Shown here: positions 1 to 9,806 of the stretch, piece by piece
How positions within the stretch are numbered: the stretch's first letter is position 1
Layout: each line of letters starts with the position of its first letter
Origin: Zobellella iuensis
GTDB lineage: Bacteria > Pseudomonadota > Gammaproteobacteria > Enterobacterales > Aeromonadaceae
Length of the DNA stretch: 64,000 nucleotides
Direction: 5' to 3'
Assembly (NCBI RefSeq): GCF_016746085.1
Contig: NZ_JAERTZ010000018.1
Coordinates: 248,001-312,000 of the forward strand
Made by a program: the position numbers and the translations under genes
Notes under the pieces: generated by a model
Database searches by the model: none
Told to the model about the DNA's origin: nothing
Seen by the model: only the letters and a program-made list of their open reading frames with translations

Positions 1-1790
1 ACGCCAAGTTCGTGCTGGCCGATGCGCACACCGCCACCGACAACGATTACCTGGATATCGAACGGGTGATCGGTCATGAATACTTCCATAACTGGACCGG
101 CAACAGGGTCACCTGCCGCGACTGGTTCCAGCTGTCCCTGAAGGAAGGGCTGACGGTATTCCGCGACCAGGAGTTTTCCTCGGATCTGGGGTCGCGCACG
201 GTCAACCGCATCCGCAACGTGCGTATCATCCGCGGCCCGCAATTTGCCGAAGATGCCGGTCCCATGGCCCATCCCATCCGTCCGGATGCGGTGATCGAGA
301 TGAACAACTTCTATACCCTCACCGTGTACGAAAAAGGCTCGGAAGTGATCCGCATGCTGCATACCCTGTTGGGGGAGCAGGCGTTCCAGCGCGGGCTGGC
401 CCTGTATCTGCAGCGTCACGACGGCGAGGCCGCCACCTGCGATGATTTCGTGGCGGCCATGAGCGAGGCCAGCGGGCGGGATCTGAGCCGTTTCAAACGC
501 TGGTACGGCCAGTCCGGAACCCCGGTGCTGACGGTGACCGACGACTATGACGCCGCCCGGGAACGCTATACCCTGACCGTGCGCCAGCATACCCCGGCCA
601 CCCTGGATCAGCAGGAAAAACTGCCGCTGCATATTCCGCTCAGCCTGGCGTTGTATACCGCCCAGGGCGAACCGCTCACGCTGATGGCCGAAGGCCGCTC
701 GGTGGGGCCGGTGCTGGATGTCATGGAAGCGGAGCAGCAGTTTGTATTCGAGCAGGTTCCGTCCCGGCCGACACCGGCCCTGCTGCAGGGGTTTTCGGCC
801 CCGGTCAAGCTGAACTACGGCTACACCGATGAGCAGTTGGCACTGCTCGCGCGTTGCTGCCTGGATGAGTTCGTCCGCTGGGATGCAGTACAGATGCTGA
901 TCAACAAGAGCGTCGTGGCCCATCTGGCCCAGGCGCAACGCCCAGAAGCACCGGCGCTGCCTCGCGCCCTGGTGGAGGTGTTTCGTGCTATCCTGGAGGA
1001 CGCTTCGCTGGACCGGGCACTGAAGGCCGAAATGCTGACCCTGCCCGATCTGGGCAGCCTGCTGGAGTTGTTCGAACGGGTCGATATCGATGTGCTGGCC
1101 CGGGTGCATGAAGGCCTGCAGCAGGGACTGGCCGACGCGCTTCACCCTTTGTGGCAACAGGCCTACGCGGACAACCTGACCCCCGCATATCGCATCGAGC
1201 ATCAGGACATGGCCCGCCGGGCCCTGAAGAACGTGGCCCTGGGCTATCTGGCTCTGGCCGGAGACGAGGCGCTGGTGCAACAGCAGTACCACCAGGCCGA
1301 CAATATGACCGATACCCTGGCGGCCATGAAGGGGGCGGTGCGGGCCGGGCTGGAAGGCGGTCAGGCCATGCTGGCCGATTTTGAAAACAGATGGCGCCAT
1401 GATGGGCTGGTACTGGACAACTGGTTCCGGCTGCAGGCCACGGCGCCGGGCGAGGGGACGCTCGAGCGGGTAAAAGATCTGATGCAGCACCCGACCTTCA
1501 GCTTGAGCAATCCCAACCGGGTGCGCGCCCTGATCGGGGCCTTCGCCGGCGCCAACCCGGTGCAGTTCCATCGCCGCGACGGGGCCGGTTATGATCTGCT
1601 GGTCTCGGTGCTGGAGCAGCTCAACCACAGCAACCCCCAGGTGGCCTCGCGGCTGGTCACCCCGCTCATCCAGTTTGCGCGGCTGGATGATACCCGGCAG
1701 GCCATGATCAGATCCCGGTTGCAACGGCTGATGGCCCTGCCGGAGCTGTCCCGGGATCTGTTTGAAAAGATCAGCAAGGCCCTAGCCTGA
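1..1790 (+). CDS. pepN: Aminopeptidase N (M1 metallopeptidase), 5' end missing
   Basis: The reading frame is open from the left edge (first full codon at base 3), so the true start lies upstream. The fragment has about 595 residues. The zinc site is seen as HEYFH (bases 75-89) followed 19 residues later by the third ligand Glu in LKEGLTV, the M1 HExxH-18x-E pattern. Full-length PepN is about 870-880 aa with HEYFH near residue 297, so roughly 270 N-terminal residues are missing. The rest covers the catalytic domain and the helical C-terminal domain of the PepN type. It is a cytoplasmic zinc exopeptidase that removes N-terminal residues during peptide turnover. The TGA stop overlaps the ATG of the next gene, suggesting translational coupling. 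Confidence 0.96.
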   Translation, partial: AKFVLADAHTATDNDYLDIERVIGHEYFHNWTGNRVTCRDWFQLSLKEGLTVFRDQEFSSDLGSRTVNRIRNVRIIRGPQFAEDAGPMAHPIRPDAVIEMNNFYTLTVYEKGSEVIRMLHTLLGEQAFQRGLALYLQRHDGEAATCDDFVAAMSEASGRDLSRFKRWYGQSGTPVLTVTDDYDAARERYTLTVRQHTPATLDQQEKLPLHIPLSLALYTAQGEPLTLMAEGRSVGPVLDVMEAEQQFVFEQVPSRPTPALLQGFSAPVKLNYGYTDEQLALLARCCLDEFVRWDAVQMLINKSVVAHLAQAQRPEAPALPRALVEVFRAILEDASLDRALKAEMLTLPDLGSLLELFERVDIDVLARVHEGLQQGLADALHPLWQQAYADNLTPAYRIEHQDMARRALKNVALGYLALAGDEALVQQQYHQADNMTDTLAAMKGAVRAGLEGGQAMLADFENRWRHDGLVLDNWFRLQATAPGEGTLERVKDLMQHPTFSLSNPNRVRALIGAFAGANPVQFHRRDGAGYDLLVSVLEQLNHSNPQVASRLVTPLIQFARLDDTRQAMIRSRLQRLMALPELSRDLFEKISKALA

Positions 1791-2011
1791 TGCAGCGGTT
1801 GCGCTTTCGTCTGGCGATTTCCAAGGCGCAACTGCTGCGTTATTACCAGGGGCGGGTGGCCGCCCTGTCGGTCAATACCGAGCAAGGGCTGCGGCTGCAG
1901 GTGGCCTTGCATCATTTTCGCAGCTTCGTGGGACACGACGGTTTGAACGGTTATTTCGAAATCGAGCTGAATGAGCAAAACCGACTGCACCGGCTGAGCC
2001 GACTGCCATAA
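1790..2011 (+). CDS. DUF2835 family small protein
   Basis: A 73-aa protein whose ATG overlaps the pepN stop (TGATG). The sequence is one compact domain with no signal peptide or membrane segment, starting MQRLRFRLAISK and ending in a basic tail. It matches my recollection of DUF2835, a short family commonly found directly after pepN in gammaproteobacteria. The function is unknown. The overlap means it is translated from the pepN transcript, and a terminator-like hairpin follows 20 bp downstream, so pepN and this gene form the end of one operon. Confidence 0.8.
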   Translation: MQRLRFRLAISKAQLLRYYQGRVAALSVNTEQGLRLQVALHHFRSFVGHDGLNGYFEIELNEQNRLHRLSRLP

Positions 2012-2031
2012 GCATCCATTCCATTGCATAT

Positions 2032-2058
2032 AAAAGGCCCTGGATACGGGCTTTTTAT
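2032..2058 (+). terminator. Rho-independent terminator after pepN-DUF2835
   Basis: GCCC (2037-2040) pairs with GGGC (2048-2051) around a 7-nt loop, flanked by AAAA before and TTTTT after. It lies 20 bp after the DUF2835 stop and closes the pepN operon. Confidence 0.75.
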
Positions 2059-2329
2059 CTTATTTACTCAGCAATTGCTGATAATTAATAAACTCCCCGC
2101 CTAACTATTCAAAATTAGATTGAAACAATTCATTCACCTTTAGCAGATTCTTTCGCTAAAGTATTTTCATGCATTGTATATATTCCACCCACAAGTGACC
2201 TGGTCGATATTTCTGGACCTTTTTTCACTGCTTCGCTCGCATTCCAGATAGGCCGGGCTTAAACTGGGCCCGTCCCGTTGGGGGCTCCACTCCCCATGGT
2301 TATTGCCTGTACCCGAGGAACACTACGCC
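2059..2329. other. AT-rich intergenic region upstream of gdhB with inverted repeats
   Basis: No gene was recognised in this stretch. It is clearly AT-richer than its neighbours. It has a 12-bp perfect palindrome CAGCAATTGCTG at 2069-2080 and a perfect 7-bp inverted repeat, CTTTAGC (2138-2144) and GCTAAAG (2155-2161), separated by 10 bp. Several TA-rich hexamers near 2165-2190 could be -10 elements, but no convincing -35/-10 pair was found. This is the likely control region for the large glutamate dehydrogenase gene. Confidence 0.45.
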
Positions 2330-5300
2330 ATGACATTCAAAGACGCAGCAACATCCGTTTTGCTTGAAAACGTCAATCAATTGGTAGAAGACAAATTTTC
2401 CAATCACACCGCTTCCCTGGTGAACACCTTCGTCAGCAAGCTCTACGGCGGTATGACCCACGATGACCTGAACCACCGCAATGACAGTGATCTGTATGGT
2501 GCCGCCATCAGCCTGTGGAACTCGTTTGAAACCCGCGTCGATCAAACACCCTATGTTCGGGTATACAACCCCGAACTCTCCCGCCATGGCTGGCAGTCTC
2601 CTCATACCATTGTCGAGCTGATTATCAAGGATGCCCCTTTCCTGGTGGACTCCATCCGCATGGCGCTGACCCGGCTGGGTATTACCTCGCACCTGATGCT
2701 GCACCAGCCGATGCACCTGATCCGCGATGAGCAGGGAAAACTGCAACGGATCCTTGGCCGCCAGGAGCAGGCACAGCAAAACCGGGTGGAAACCGCTTTC
2801 CTGATCGAGATCGATCGCCAGCCCCAGGTCGAAGCCCGTGAGCGGTTGCGCGACGAACTGCTGTCGGTGGTAGAAGAAGTCGCGATGGCGGTGGGGGACT
2901 GGCAGCCCATGGTGGACCGGCTCGGCGACATCATCAAGAGCCTGCCCAAGCAGGCGAAGGAAGCCAATCCGGATGATCTGAAGGAAACCCTGGCTTTCCT
3001 CAGCTGGGTGGCGGATCACAACTTCACCCTGATGGGCTATCGCCGTTACAACGTGTCCGCCATCGAAGGCGACTATGAGCTGGTGCCCGAACTCGACTCC
3101 AGCCTGGGCTTGATGCGCAAGGCCCAGCAGACCGACGGCCTCAGGCTCAGCAGCCTGACCGCCACTGCCCGGGAGGCCGCGCTCAGCAAGGATATCCTGG
3201 TTCTGACCAAGACCAATCACAAGTCCCGGGTGCACAGACCCGCCTATATCGACTACATCGGCGTCAAACGTTTCGACAATAAAGGCAAGGTCGTCGGGGA
3301 AGACCGTTTTATCGGCCTCTATGCGTCCAGCATCTACAACACCAGTGCCATGCAGATACCGCTGATTGGCGCCAAGCTCAAGCGCATCATCGACGCATCC
3401 GGCCTGGAGCGCGGCTCCCATGCCTACAAGGCGCTGTTGAATATCCTGGAAACCTACCCCCGGGATGAACTGATCCAGGCGACCGAGAAAGAGCTGCTCG
3501 ATATCGGCATGGGTGTGCTTGCCATGCAGGAACGGGACATGACCCGGCTGTTCGTGCGGCGGGATCTGTTCGGCCGTTTCTTTTCCTGCATGGTGTACGT
3601 CACCAAGGAACGTTACAACACCGCCCTGCGGGAAAAAACCCAGCGTATCTTCCAGCGTTATTTCGGCTCGGAAGAAGAAGTCGAGTTCACCACCTATTTC
3701 TCCGAAGGCGTACTGGCCCGCACCCATTATCTGATCCGGGTGCAGAATAACTCTATGGATATTGATGTGAACGAAATCCAGGCAAACATGATTGAAGCGG
3801 CCCGCAGCTGGGAAGATAAGCTCGAGCAGGCCCTGTCCGCCAGTTTCGGCGAGGCCGAGGGTAACCGGCTGAAAAACAAATACCGCAACGCCTTCCCACG
3901 TTCCTATACCGAAGAAGTGATGCCGGGGTCGGCGGTGGCCGACATCGAGAAGCTGGAGGCGCTGAACGATGATCATAAACTGGGCATGCTGTTCTACCGC
4001 GCCCAGGAAGAAGAGCGCGATTCCAACCGGGTACGGCTCAAGCTCTACCATCGCGCCGAGCCCATCCACCTGTCCGACGTATTGCCCATGCTGGAAAACA
4101 TGGGGCTGCGGGTGATTGGTGAAACGCCCTATGAAATAGACTGTGCCGGTGAAACCTTCTGGATCCTCGATTTTTCCATGCTCTACACCGGCAGCCCGCT
4201 CGATCTGGATGCCAGCCAGGAGCGGTTCCAGAAAGCCTTTGCCCAGGTATGGAGCAACGAGCTGGAAAACGACGGCTTCAACCGCCTGGTGCTGGCGGCT
4301 GGCTTGTCCGGCCGTGAGGTCAGCCTACTGCGTGCCTATGCCAAGTACATGCGCCAGACCGGCGTCAGCTTCAGCCAGAGCTATATCGAAGAAACCCTGT
4401 CCCGTTATCCGGCACTGGCCGGGCTGTTGTTCACCCTGTTCCAGCGCCGACTGTCACCTAAGCTCAAGCAGGATCCCAAGCAGATCCAGAAACTGCATCA
4501 GCAATTGATCGAAGAGCTGGACAAGGTCGCCAACCTGGACGATGACCGTATCATCCGCCGCTATATGGAGATGATCGAAGCCACCCTGCGGACCAACTTC
4601 TACCAGCCGGCGGCAGATGGCAGCGACAAGCCGTATATTTCCTTCAAGATGGCGCCGGAATCCATCAGCGAGATGCCCCAGCCCCTGCCCAAGTTCGAGA
4701 TTTTCGTGTACTCGCCGCGGGTGGAAGGGGTGCACCTGCGTTGGGGCAAGGTCGCCCGGGGCGGCCTGCGCTGGTCCGATCGCCGGGAAGATTTCCGTAC
4801 CGAGGTGCTCGGCCTGGTGAAAGCCCAACAGGTGAAGAACACCGTGATCGTGCCGGTGGGCGCCAAGGGCGGCTTCGTCTGTAAACAGCTGCCGGTGGGC
4901 GATCGCGCCGCCTTCCTGAAAGAGGGGCAGGCCTGCTACCGCCTGTTTATCCGCGGTCTGCTGGACGTGACCGACAATATCATCCAGGGCGAAGTGATAC
5001 CGCCGAAAAGCGTGGTACGTCACGATGAAGACGACTACTACCTGGTGGTGGCGGCCGACAAGGGCACGGCCACCTTCTCCGATATTGCCAACGAAATCAG
5101 CGCCGAATACGGCCACTGGCTGGGTGATGCCTTCGCCTCCGGCGGCTCGGTGGGTTACGATCACAAGAAGATGGGCATCACCGCCCGCGGCGCCTGGGAA
5201 TCGGTGAAGCGCCACTTCCGTGAAATCGGCATCGACTGCCAGCAAACCGACTTTAGCTGTGTCGGCGTCGGCGACATGGCCGGCGACGTATTCGGTAACG

Positions 5301-7165
5301 GCATGCTGCTGTCGCCCCATACCCGCTTGGTGGGTGCCTTCAACCACCTGCATATCTTTATCGATCCCGAGCCGGATGCCGCCAGCACCTTCAAGGAGCG
5401 TGAGCGTCTGTTCCATCTGCCCGGCTCGAGCTGGGAGGACTACGACGCTTCCCTGATCTCCGAAGGCGGCGGTATCTTCCTGCGCTCGGCCAAGTCCATC
5501 AAGCTTACGCCCCAGATGAAAAAACTGCTGGGCACCCAGAAGGCCAGCCTGACCCCGACCGAGGTGATCCGTCACCTGCTGATGGCCGAGGTGGACCTGC
5601 TGTGGAACGGCGGTATCGGCACCTATATCAAGTCACGCCGGGAAACCGACGCCGACGTGGGCGATCGTGCCAACGACGCGGTGCGGGTCAACGGTGAAGA
5701 GGTGCGTGCCCGTATCGTGGGCGAGGGCGGCAACCTGGGCTGCACCCAGTTGGGCCGGATTGAATATGCCAGCCGCGGCGGCCGCATCAACACCGACTTT
5801 ACCGACAACGTGGGTGGGGTGGATTGCTCCGACAACGAGGTCAACATCAAGATCCTGCTCAACGCCCTGGTCGACAAGGGCGAACTGACCAAGAAACACC
5901 GGGATCAGATGTTGTACGACATGACCCAGGACGTGGCCGGCATCGTGCTGACCAACGCCTATCGTCAGTCGCAGACCATCTCCATTACCGAGCACCGCGG
6001 CGCCAGCCCGCTCAAGGAGCACCAGCGCTTCATGCAATGGCTGGAGCGGGACGGCAAACTCGACCGTAACCTGGAGTATCTGCCCAACGACGAAGAGCTG
6101 GCCGAGCGCATGGCCGCCGGCAAGGGCCTGACCCGTCCCGAGCTGGCCATCCTGGTGGCTTACGGCAAGATGGTGCTGAAAGAGCTGCTCAACGTGCCCG
6201 AGCTGACCGACAATGCCTATATCGCCCGCCTGCTGCCGAGCAGCATGCCGGCCCAACTGGTGGAACGGTTCGGCGAGGCCCTGATGGATCACCCGCTGCG
6301 GGGCGAGATCATCGCCACCCGTCTGGCCAACATCATGGTCAACGACATGGGCTTCAACTTCGCCAACCGGATGCAGGACGAGACCGGCGCCAGCATGAGC
6401 GACATCGCCATCAGTTTCATGATTGCCCGGGAAGTGTTCGGCATGAATGAGCTGCTGCGCGACATCGAGGCCCTGGACAACCAGGTGCCGGCCGAGACTC
6501 AGCTCGACATGTTCTACCAGGTACGGCGCATGGTACGCCGGGCCACTCGCTGGTTCCTGCGCTCACGCAACCGTAACCTGGGTATCGAGGAAACCATCGC
6601 CCAGTTCAAGCCGGCCTACGACACCTTGGCGGAGCATCTCTATAGCGTGATGATCGAGGCGGAAGTGAACGAGCATCAAGCCGCGGTGGCCCGCCTGGAA
6701 CAGCAGGGGATTCCGCGCTCGGTGGCACAGCGCGTGTCCCACATGAGCAGCCTGTTCTCCGCGTTGGACCTGGCCCAGGTGGCCGCAGAGCAAGAGCGGG
6801 ACATCCGGGTGGTGGCCGAGCTGTACTTCCACCTCGGTGCCGAGCTGGAGCTGCACTGGTTCCTGGATCAGATCAACCAGCAGGCGGTGGGCAACCACTG
6901 GCAGGCCCTGGCCCGTGCGGCCTTCCGCGAGGATCTGGACTACCAGCAACGCAGCCTGACCTCGGTGGTGCTGAAAAACTGTAAAGCCCAGGGCGAATGC
7001 GCTAGTATGCTCGACCAGTGGCTTAATGAGCATGAGCAGCTGCTGAATCGCTGGCGTCACCTGCTGGCCGACTTCAAGACCTCCGGCAGTCATGAATTCG
7101 CCAAGTTCTCGGTCGCCCTGCGCGAGCTGAACCTGCTTCATCTCAACTGCATGAACGCCGTATAA
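2330..7165 (+). CDS. gdhB: Large NAD-specific glutamate dehydrogenase (about 180 kDa class)
   Basis: 1611 aa, matching the roughly 1600-residue bacterial NAD-GDH family (Pseudomonas GdhB, Streptomyces type). It converts L-glutamate to 2-oxoglutarate plus ammonium with NAD+, a mainly catabolic, cytoplasmic reaction. An N-terminal regulatory region of about 700 residues precedes the catalytic core. The core includes a GGLRWSDRREDFR segment near residue 807, VPVGAKGGFV near 840, a GVGDMAGDVFGNG nucleotide-binding stretch near 980 and GEGGNLG near 1130. The ATG at 2330 is chosen because GAGGAA (2315-2320) sits 9 nt upstream; an in-frame TTG at 2303 has no such site. It stands alone, followed immediately by a strong terminator. 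Confidence 0.95.
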   Translation: MTFKDAATSVLLENVNQLVEDKFSNHTASLVNTFVSKLYGGMTHDDLNHRNDSDLYGAAISLWNSFETRVDQTPYVRVYNPELSRHGWQSPHTIVELIIKDAPFLVDSIRMALTRLGITSHLMLHQPMHLIRDEQGKLQRILGRQEQAQQNRVETAFLIEIDRQPQVEARERLRDELLSVVEEVAMAVGDWQPMVDRLGDIIKSLPKQAKEANPDDLKETLAFLSWVADHNFTLMGYRRYNVSAIEGDYELVPELDSSLGLMRKAQQTDGLRLSSLTATAREAALSKDILVLTKTNHKSRVHRPAYIDYIGVKRFDNKGKVVGEDRFIGLYASSIYNTSAMQIPLIGAKLKRIIDASGLERGSHAYKALLNILETYPRDELIQATEKELLDIGMGVLAMQERDMTRLFVRRDLFGRFFSCMVYVTKERYNTALREKTQRIFQRYFGSEEEVEFTTYFSEGVLARTHYLIRVQNNSMDIDVNEIQANMIEAARSWEDKLEQALSASFGEAEGNRLKNKYRNAFPRSYTEEVMPGSAVADIEKLEALNDDHKLGMLFYRAQEEERDSNRVRLKLYHRAEPIHLSDVLPMLENMGLRVIGETPYEIDCAGETFWILDFSMLYTGSPLDLDASQERFQKAFAQVWSNELENDGFNRLVLAAGLSGREVSLLRAYAKYMRQTGVSFSQSYIEETLSRYPALAGLLFTLFQRRLSPKLKQDPKQIQKLHQQLIEELDKVANLDDDRIIRRYMEMIEATLRTNFYQPAADGSDKPYISFKMAPESISEMPQPLPKFEIFVYSPRVEGVHLRWGKVARGGLRWSDRREDFRTEVLGLVKAQQVKNTVIVPVGAKGGFVCKQLPVGDRAAFLKEGQACYRLFIRGLLDVTDNIIQGEVIPPKSVVRHDEDDYYLVVAADKGTATFSDIANEISAEYGHWLGDAFASGGSVGYDHKKMGITARGAWESVKRHFREIGIDCQQTDFSCVGVGDMAGDVFGNGMLLSPHTRLVGAFNHLHIFIDPEPDAASTFKERERLFHLPGSSWEDYDASLISEGGGIFLRSAKSIKLTPQMKKLLGTQKASLTPTEVIRHLLMAEVDLLWNGGIGTYIKSRRETDADVGDRANDAVRVNGEEVRARIVGEGGNLGCTQLGRIEYASRGGRINTDFTDNVGGVDCSDNEVNIKILLNALVDKGELTKKHRDQMLYDMTQDVAGIVLTNAYRQSQTISITEHRGASPLKEHQRFMQWLERDGKLDRNLEYLPNDEELAERMAAGKGLTRPELAILVAYGKMVLKELLNVPELTDNAYIARLLPSSMPAQLVERFGEALMDHPLRGEIIATRLANIMVNDMGFNFANRMQDETGASMSDIAISFMIAREVFGMNELLRDIEALDNQVPAETQLDMFYQVRRMVRRATRWFLRSRNRNLGIEETIAQFKPAYDTLAEHLYSVMIEAEVNEHQAAVARLEQQGIPRSVAQRVSHMSSLFSALDLAQVAAEQERDIRVVAELYFHLGAELELHWFLDQINQQAVGNHWQALARAAFREDLDYQQRSLTSVVLKNCKAQGECASMLDQWLNEHEQLLNRWRHLLADFKTSGSHEFAKFSVALRELNLLHLNCMNAV

Positions 7166-7178
7166 CGGTGCACAACGC

Positions 7179-7208
7179 AAAAGCCCCGGCCATGACCGGG
7201 GCTTTTTT
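7179..7208 (+). terminator. Rho-independent terminator after gdhB
   Basis: AAAAGCCCCGG pairs with CCGGGGCTTTTTT around a short loop (CATGA). It begins 13 bp after the gdhB stop and ends only about 15 bp before the pyrD start, so pyrD must be reached by readthrough or from a promoter inside this short gap or upstream. Confidence 0.9.
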
Positions 7209-7222
7209 ATGAGGAAAACAAC

Positions 7223-8230
7223 GTGTATTCACTGGCTAAATCCCTGCTTTTTCAATGCGATCCCGAGCATGCCCATGAATTGACCATCAAGGGCCTGGCC
7301 AAGACCCAGCATACCCCGCTGGCGACCCTGTACCGCCGGCCACTGATCCAGAACCCGGTGCAACTGATGGGGCTGACCTTCACCAATCCGGTGGGGCTGG
7401 CGGCAGGCCTGGATAAAAACGGCGAATGCATCGACGCTTTTGCCGCCATGGGATTCGGTTTTATCGAGGTGGGCACCGTGACGCCGCGCCCCCAGGAGGG
7501 TAACGAAAAACCCCGACTGTTCCGGGTAAAACCGGCGGAAGGCATTATCAATCGCATGGGGTTCAACAATAAGGGCATCGACTACTTAATCGAAAACGTG
7601 AAGCAATCCCGTTACCAGGGCGTGTTGGGTATTAATATCGGCAAGAATAAAGACACCCCCATCGAGCAGGGCAAGGATGACTATCTGCTCTGCATGGAAA
7701 AGGCCTATGCCCATGCCGGCTATATCACGGTCAATATTTCCTCGCCCAACACCCCGGATCTCCGTTCCCTGCAGTATGGCGATGCCCTCGATGATTTGTT
7801 GTCAGCGCTCAAGCAGAAACAGCGGCAATTGGCCGAGCTGCATCATAAACAGGTGCCCTTGCTGGTCAAGATCGCGCCGGATCTGTCGCCGGAAGAAATA
7901 GAACAGATCGCCGACAGCCTGGTACGCTTTGAAATAGACGGCGTCATCGCCACCAATACCACCCTGGATCGTGCCTTGATCTTCGATCTTCCCCACGCCT
8001 ATGAGGCGGGCGGTTTGAGCGGCCGGCCGGTACAGGGCAAGAGCACCCAGGTGATTGCCGAGCTGGCCCGTCGCCTGAATGGTCGCCTGCCCATTATCGG
8101 GGTGGGGGGGATCGACTCGCTGACCGCGGCCCGGGAAAAAATGGCCGCCGGCGCCAGCCTGGTGCAGATTTATTCCGGCTTTATTTATCAGGGGCCGGCC
8201 CTGGTTCATCGGCTGGCCAAGCACCTCTAA
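7223..8230 (+). CDS. pyrD: Dihydroorotate dehydrogenase, class 2 (quinone-linked)
   Basis: 335 aa, essentially the same length as E. coli PyrD (336). It catalyses the fourth step of de novo pyrimidine synthesis, oxidising dihydroorotate to orotate and passing electrons through FMN to membrane ubiquinone. The amphipathic N-terminal helix typical of class 2 enzymes is present ([19 protein letters not shown]). [11 protein letters not shown] is near residue 58, the class 2 catalytic serine lies in [10 protein letters not shown] near residue 172 and the FMN phosphate loop GVGGIDS near 293. The start is a GTG preceded by GAGGAAA at 7211-7217; no suitable in-frame ATG is present. The gene order pyrD-zapC-rlmL-uup is conserved in gammaproteobacteria. 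Confidence 0.97.
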   Translation: MYSLAKSLLFQCDPEHAHELTIKGLAKTQHTPLATLYRRPLIQNPVQLMGLTFTNPVGLAAGLDKNGECIDAFAAMGFGFIEVGTVTPRPQEGNEKPRLFRVKPAEGIINRMGFNNKGIDYLIENVKQSRYQGVLGINIGKNKDTPIEQGKDDYLLCMEKAYAHAGYITVNISSPNTPDLRSLQYGDALDDLLSALKQKQRQLAELHHKQVPLLVKIAPDLSPEEIEQIADSLVRFEIDGVIATNTTLDRALIFDLPHAYEAGGLSGRPVQGKSTQVIAELARRLNGRLPIIGVGGIDSLTAAREKMAAGASLVQIYSGFIYQGPALVHRLAKHL

Positions 8231-8314
8231 CTAATTGTTCCTAATCTAATAGTGCTACATCGACCGGGCCCCGCCGTGAACCCTTCCTGGGGGCTCCGCC
8301 GCGCCAGGGAGGGT

Positions 8315-8377
8315 GCGGAGGGGCTGCTTAGCGGAACCCTGTCGCTGCCGGTAGAGCTCTACCATTCGGAACCGTTA
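8315..8377. repeat. 63-bp dispersed palindromic repeat, copy 1
   Basis: About 85 percent identical, in the same orientation, to 23039-23101. Its centre is the perfect 14-bp palindrome GGTAGAGCTCTACC (8350-8363). Nothing in it looks coding: an open frame through it has no ribosome site or family resemblance. The flanking 8270-8314 is GC-rich and also hairpin-forming. It resembles REP- or MITE-like intergenic repeats. Confidence 0.7.
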
Positions 8378-8480
8378 TTTAGTTGTATCTTGTCAATGGA
8401 AGTTTTCCCCCCGGCGTCAAAATGCAATATACAATTAGAGCGTTGGGGATGAACTTTCTTTTTCACAAGGTGTGATCTGG

Positions 8481-9017
8481 ATGCTGCTACAACCAAACGA
8501 CAATTGGCGCTGGTTTCTCGGAAAAGAACGGCGGCTGATGCTGGACTTAGGGGAGGAGATGTTATTCGCCACCCCTTATCTGCAAAAACAGCTGGTATGC
8601 CCCGAAGGCATGCACCAGTGTTTTTCGGTGGAAGATACCGGCCTTTACTATACCTTTCTCGACAAGCTGAATACTATTTCCGCCCCGGCCCAGCGGGTTC
8701 AGGCGGCCCTCAATGCCGTAGCGGTGGCCCGCTTCTACAAGCCACTGATGCCACAAAGCTGGTTTTTCACACAACAGGCGGATTATCACCACCCCGAGCT
8801 GGGCGAGCTGATCGGCCTGGCGGTGGCGGGTGAACGGCTAACCCTGATGGCGGTGGAAACCTCGGCGTCCGCATCGGTATGCATGTCGCTGTCGGTGCCG
8901 GTCTCATTGAATGACAGCAAACAGTTACCGACCTTCGGTGCCATAAAAGTCATGAACGATCGCATTATCAGTCTCGAAGAAGTCGAGCAGGAAGAAGAAC
9001 TGAGAAGGGTGGGGTAG
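8481..9017 (+). CDS. zapC: Cell division protein ZapC
   Basis: 178 aa. The N-terminus LQPNDNWRWF, the LMLDLGEEMLF segment, KPLMPQSWFF and IKVMNDRI line up with the corresponding parts of E. coli ZapC (180 aa), which starts with a very similar PDDNWRW motif. ZapC is a cytoplasmic protein that binds FtsZ and promotes protofilament bundling at the division ring. The ATG at 8481 is preferred over the in-frame GTG at 8472 because AAGG at 8467-8470 is properly spaced and the homologous N-terminus begins here. The position between pyrD and rlmL is the classic location of this gene. Confidence 0.93.
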   Translation: MLLQPNDNWRWFLGKERRLMLDLGEEMLFATPYLQKQLVCPEGMHQCFSVEDTGLYYTFLDKLNTISAPAQRVQAALNAVAVARFYKPLMPQSWFFTQQADYHHPELGELIGLAVAGERLTLMAVETSASASVCMSLSVPVSLNDSKQLPTFGAIKVMNDRIISLEEVEQEEELRRVG

Positions 9018-9082
9018 TTGCCGATACGGTTGACAGTGATTGAAACGGGGGAACTGTAACCTGGTTATACTGTGCGCTAAGT

Positions 9083-9159
<77 letters not shown>

Positions 9160-9196
9160 TCCGGTACTTAACGTATTGCCATGTTCTTCATCAAGT

Positions 9197-9273
<77 letters not shown>

Positions 9274-9310
9274 TCCGGTACTTGACGTATTGCCATGTTC
9301 TTCATCAAGT

Positions 9311-9387
<77 letters not shown>

Positions 9388-9424
9388 TCCGATACTTGAC
9401 GTATTGCCGTGTTCTTCACCAAGT

Positions 9425-9501
<77 letters not shown>

Positions 9502-9548
9502 TCCGATACTTGATGTATTACACCTTACTGTTATTGCTTGCTGAGAAC

Positions 9549-9625
<77 letters not shown>

Positions 9626-9639
9626 TCCTCAGGCTGCGT

Positions 9640-9668
9640 ATACTAGTGATCCGCATCACTGAACGCAA
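9640..9668 (-). promoter_or_regulatory. Sigma-70 promoter of the initiator tRNA array
   Basis: On the minus strand a -35 TTGCGT (9663-9668) and -10 TAGTAT (9640-9645) are separated by exactly 17 bp, and tRNA copy 1 begins 14 bp further on. Spacing and position suit a tRNA promoter. Confidence 0.65.
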
Positions 9669-9745
9669 GGGCTTTACCAGAACTTTATTCCGGTTGCGTA
9701 ATAATGCCGCTATATGTCTATCTTCCACGCAACCTGGCGGCAATT

Positions 9746-9776
9746 TTTACAGACCGACCAAGGTTTAAGGTATAAT
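9746..9776 (+). promoter_or_regulatory. Promoter of rlmL
   Basis: A consensus -10 TATAAT lies at 9771-9776, with T-rich TTTACA at 9746-9751 (19-bp spacing) or TACAGA at 9748-9753 (17 bp) as the -35. The first transcribed base would be near 9783, just ahead of the ATG at 9807, which supports that start and rules out the in-frame ATG at 9714. Confidence 0.6.
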
Positions 9777-9806
9777 ACCGCCTTCTTTTATCAGACAAGC
9801 CTGACT

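Noticed and set aside
2300-4069. 589-codon minus-strand frame opposite gdhB
   Set aside because: Shadow frame of a well-supported 1611-aa enzyme.
8252-8452. 66-codon plus-strand frame between pyrD and zapC
   Set aside because: It consists mostly of the GC-rich repeat and hairpins; no ribosome site or homology.
9029-9060. TTGACA box on the plus strand downstream of zapC as a promoter
   Set aside because: No acceptable -10 hexamer at 16-18 bp and no gene in that direction before the tRNA array.
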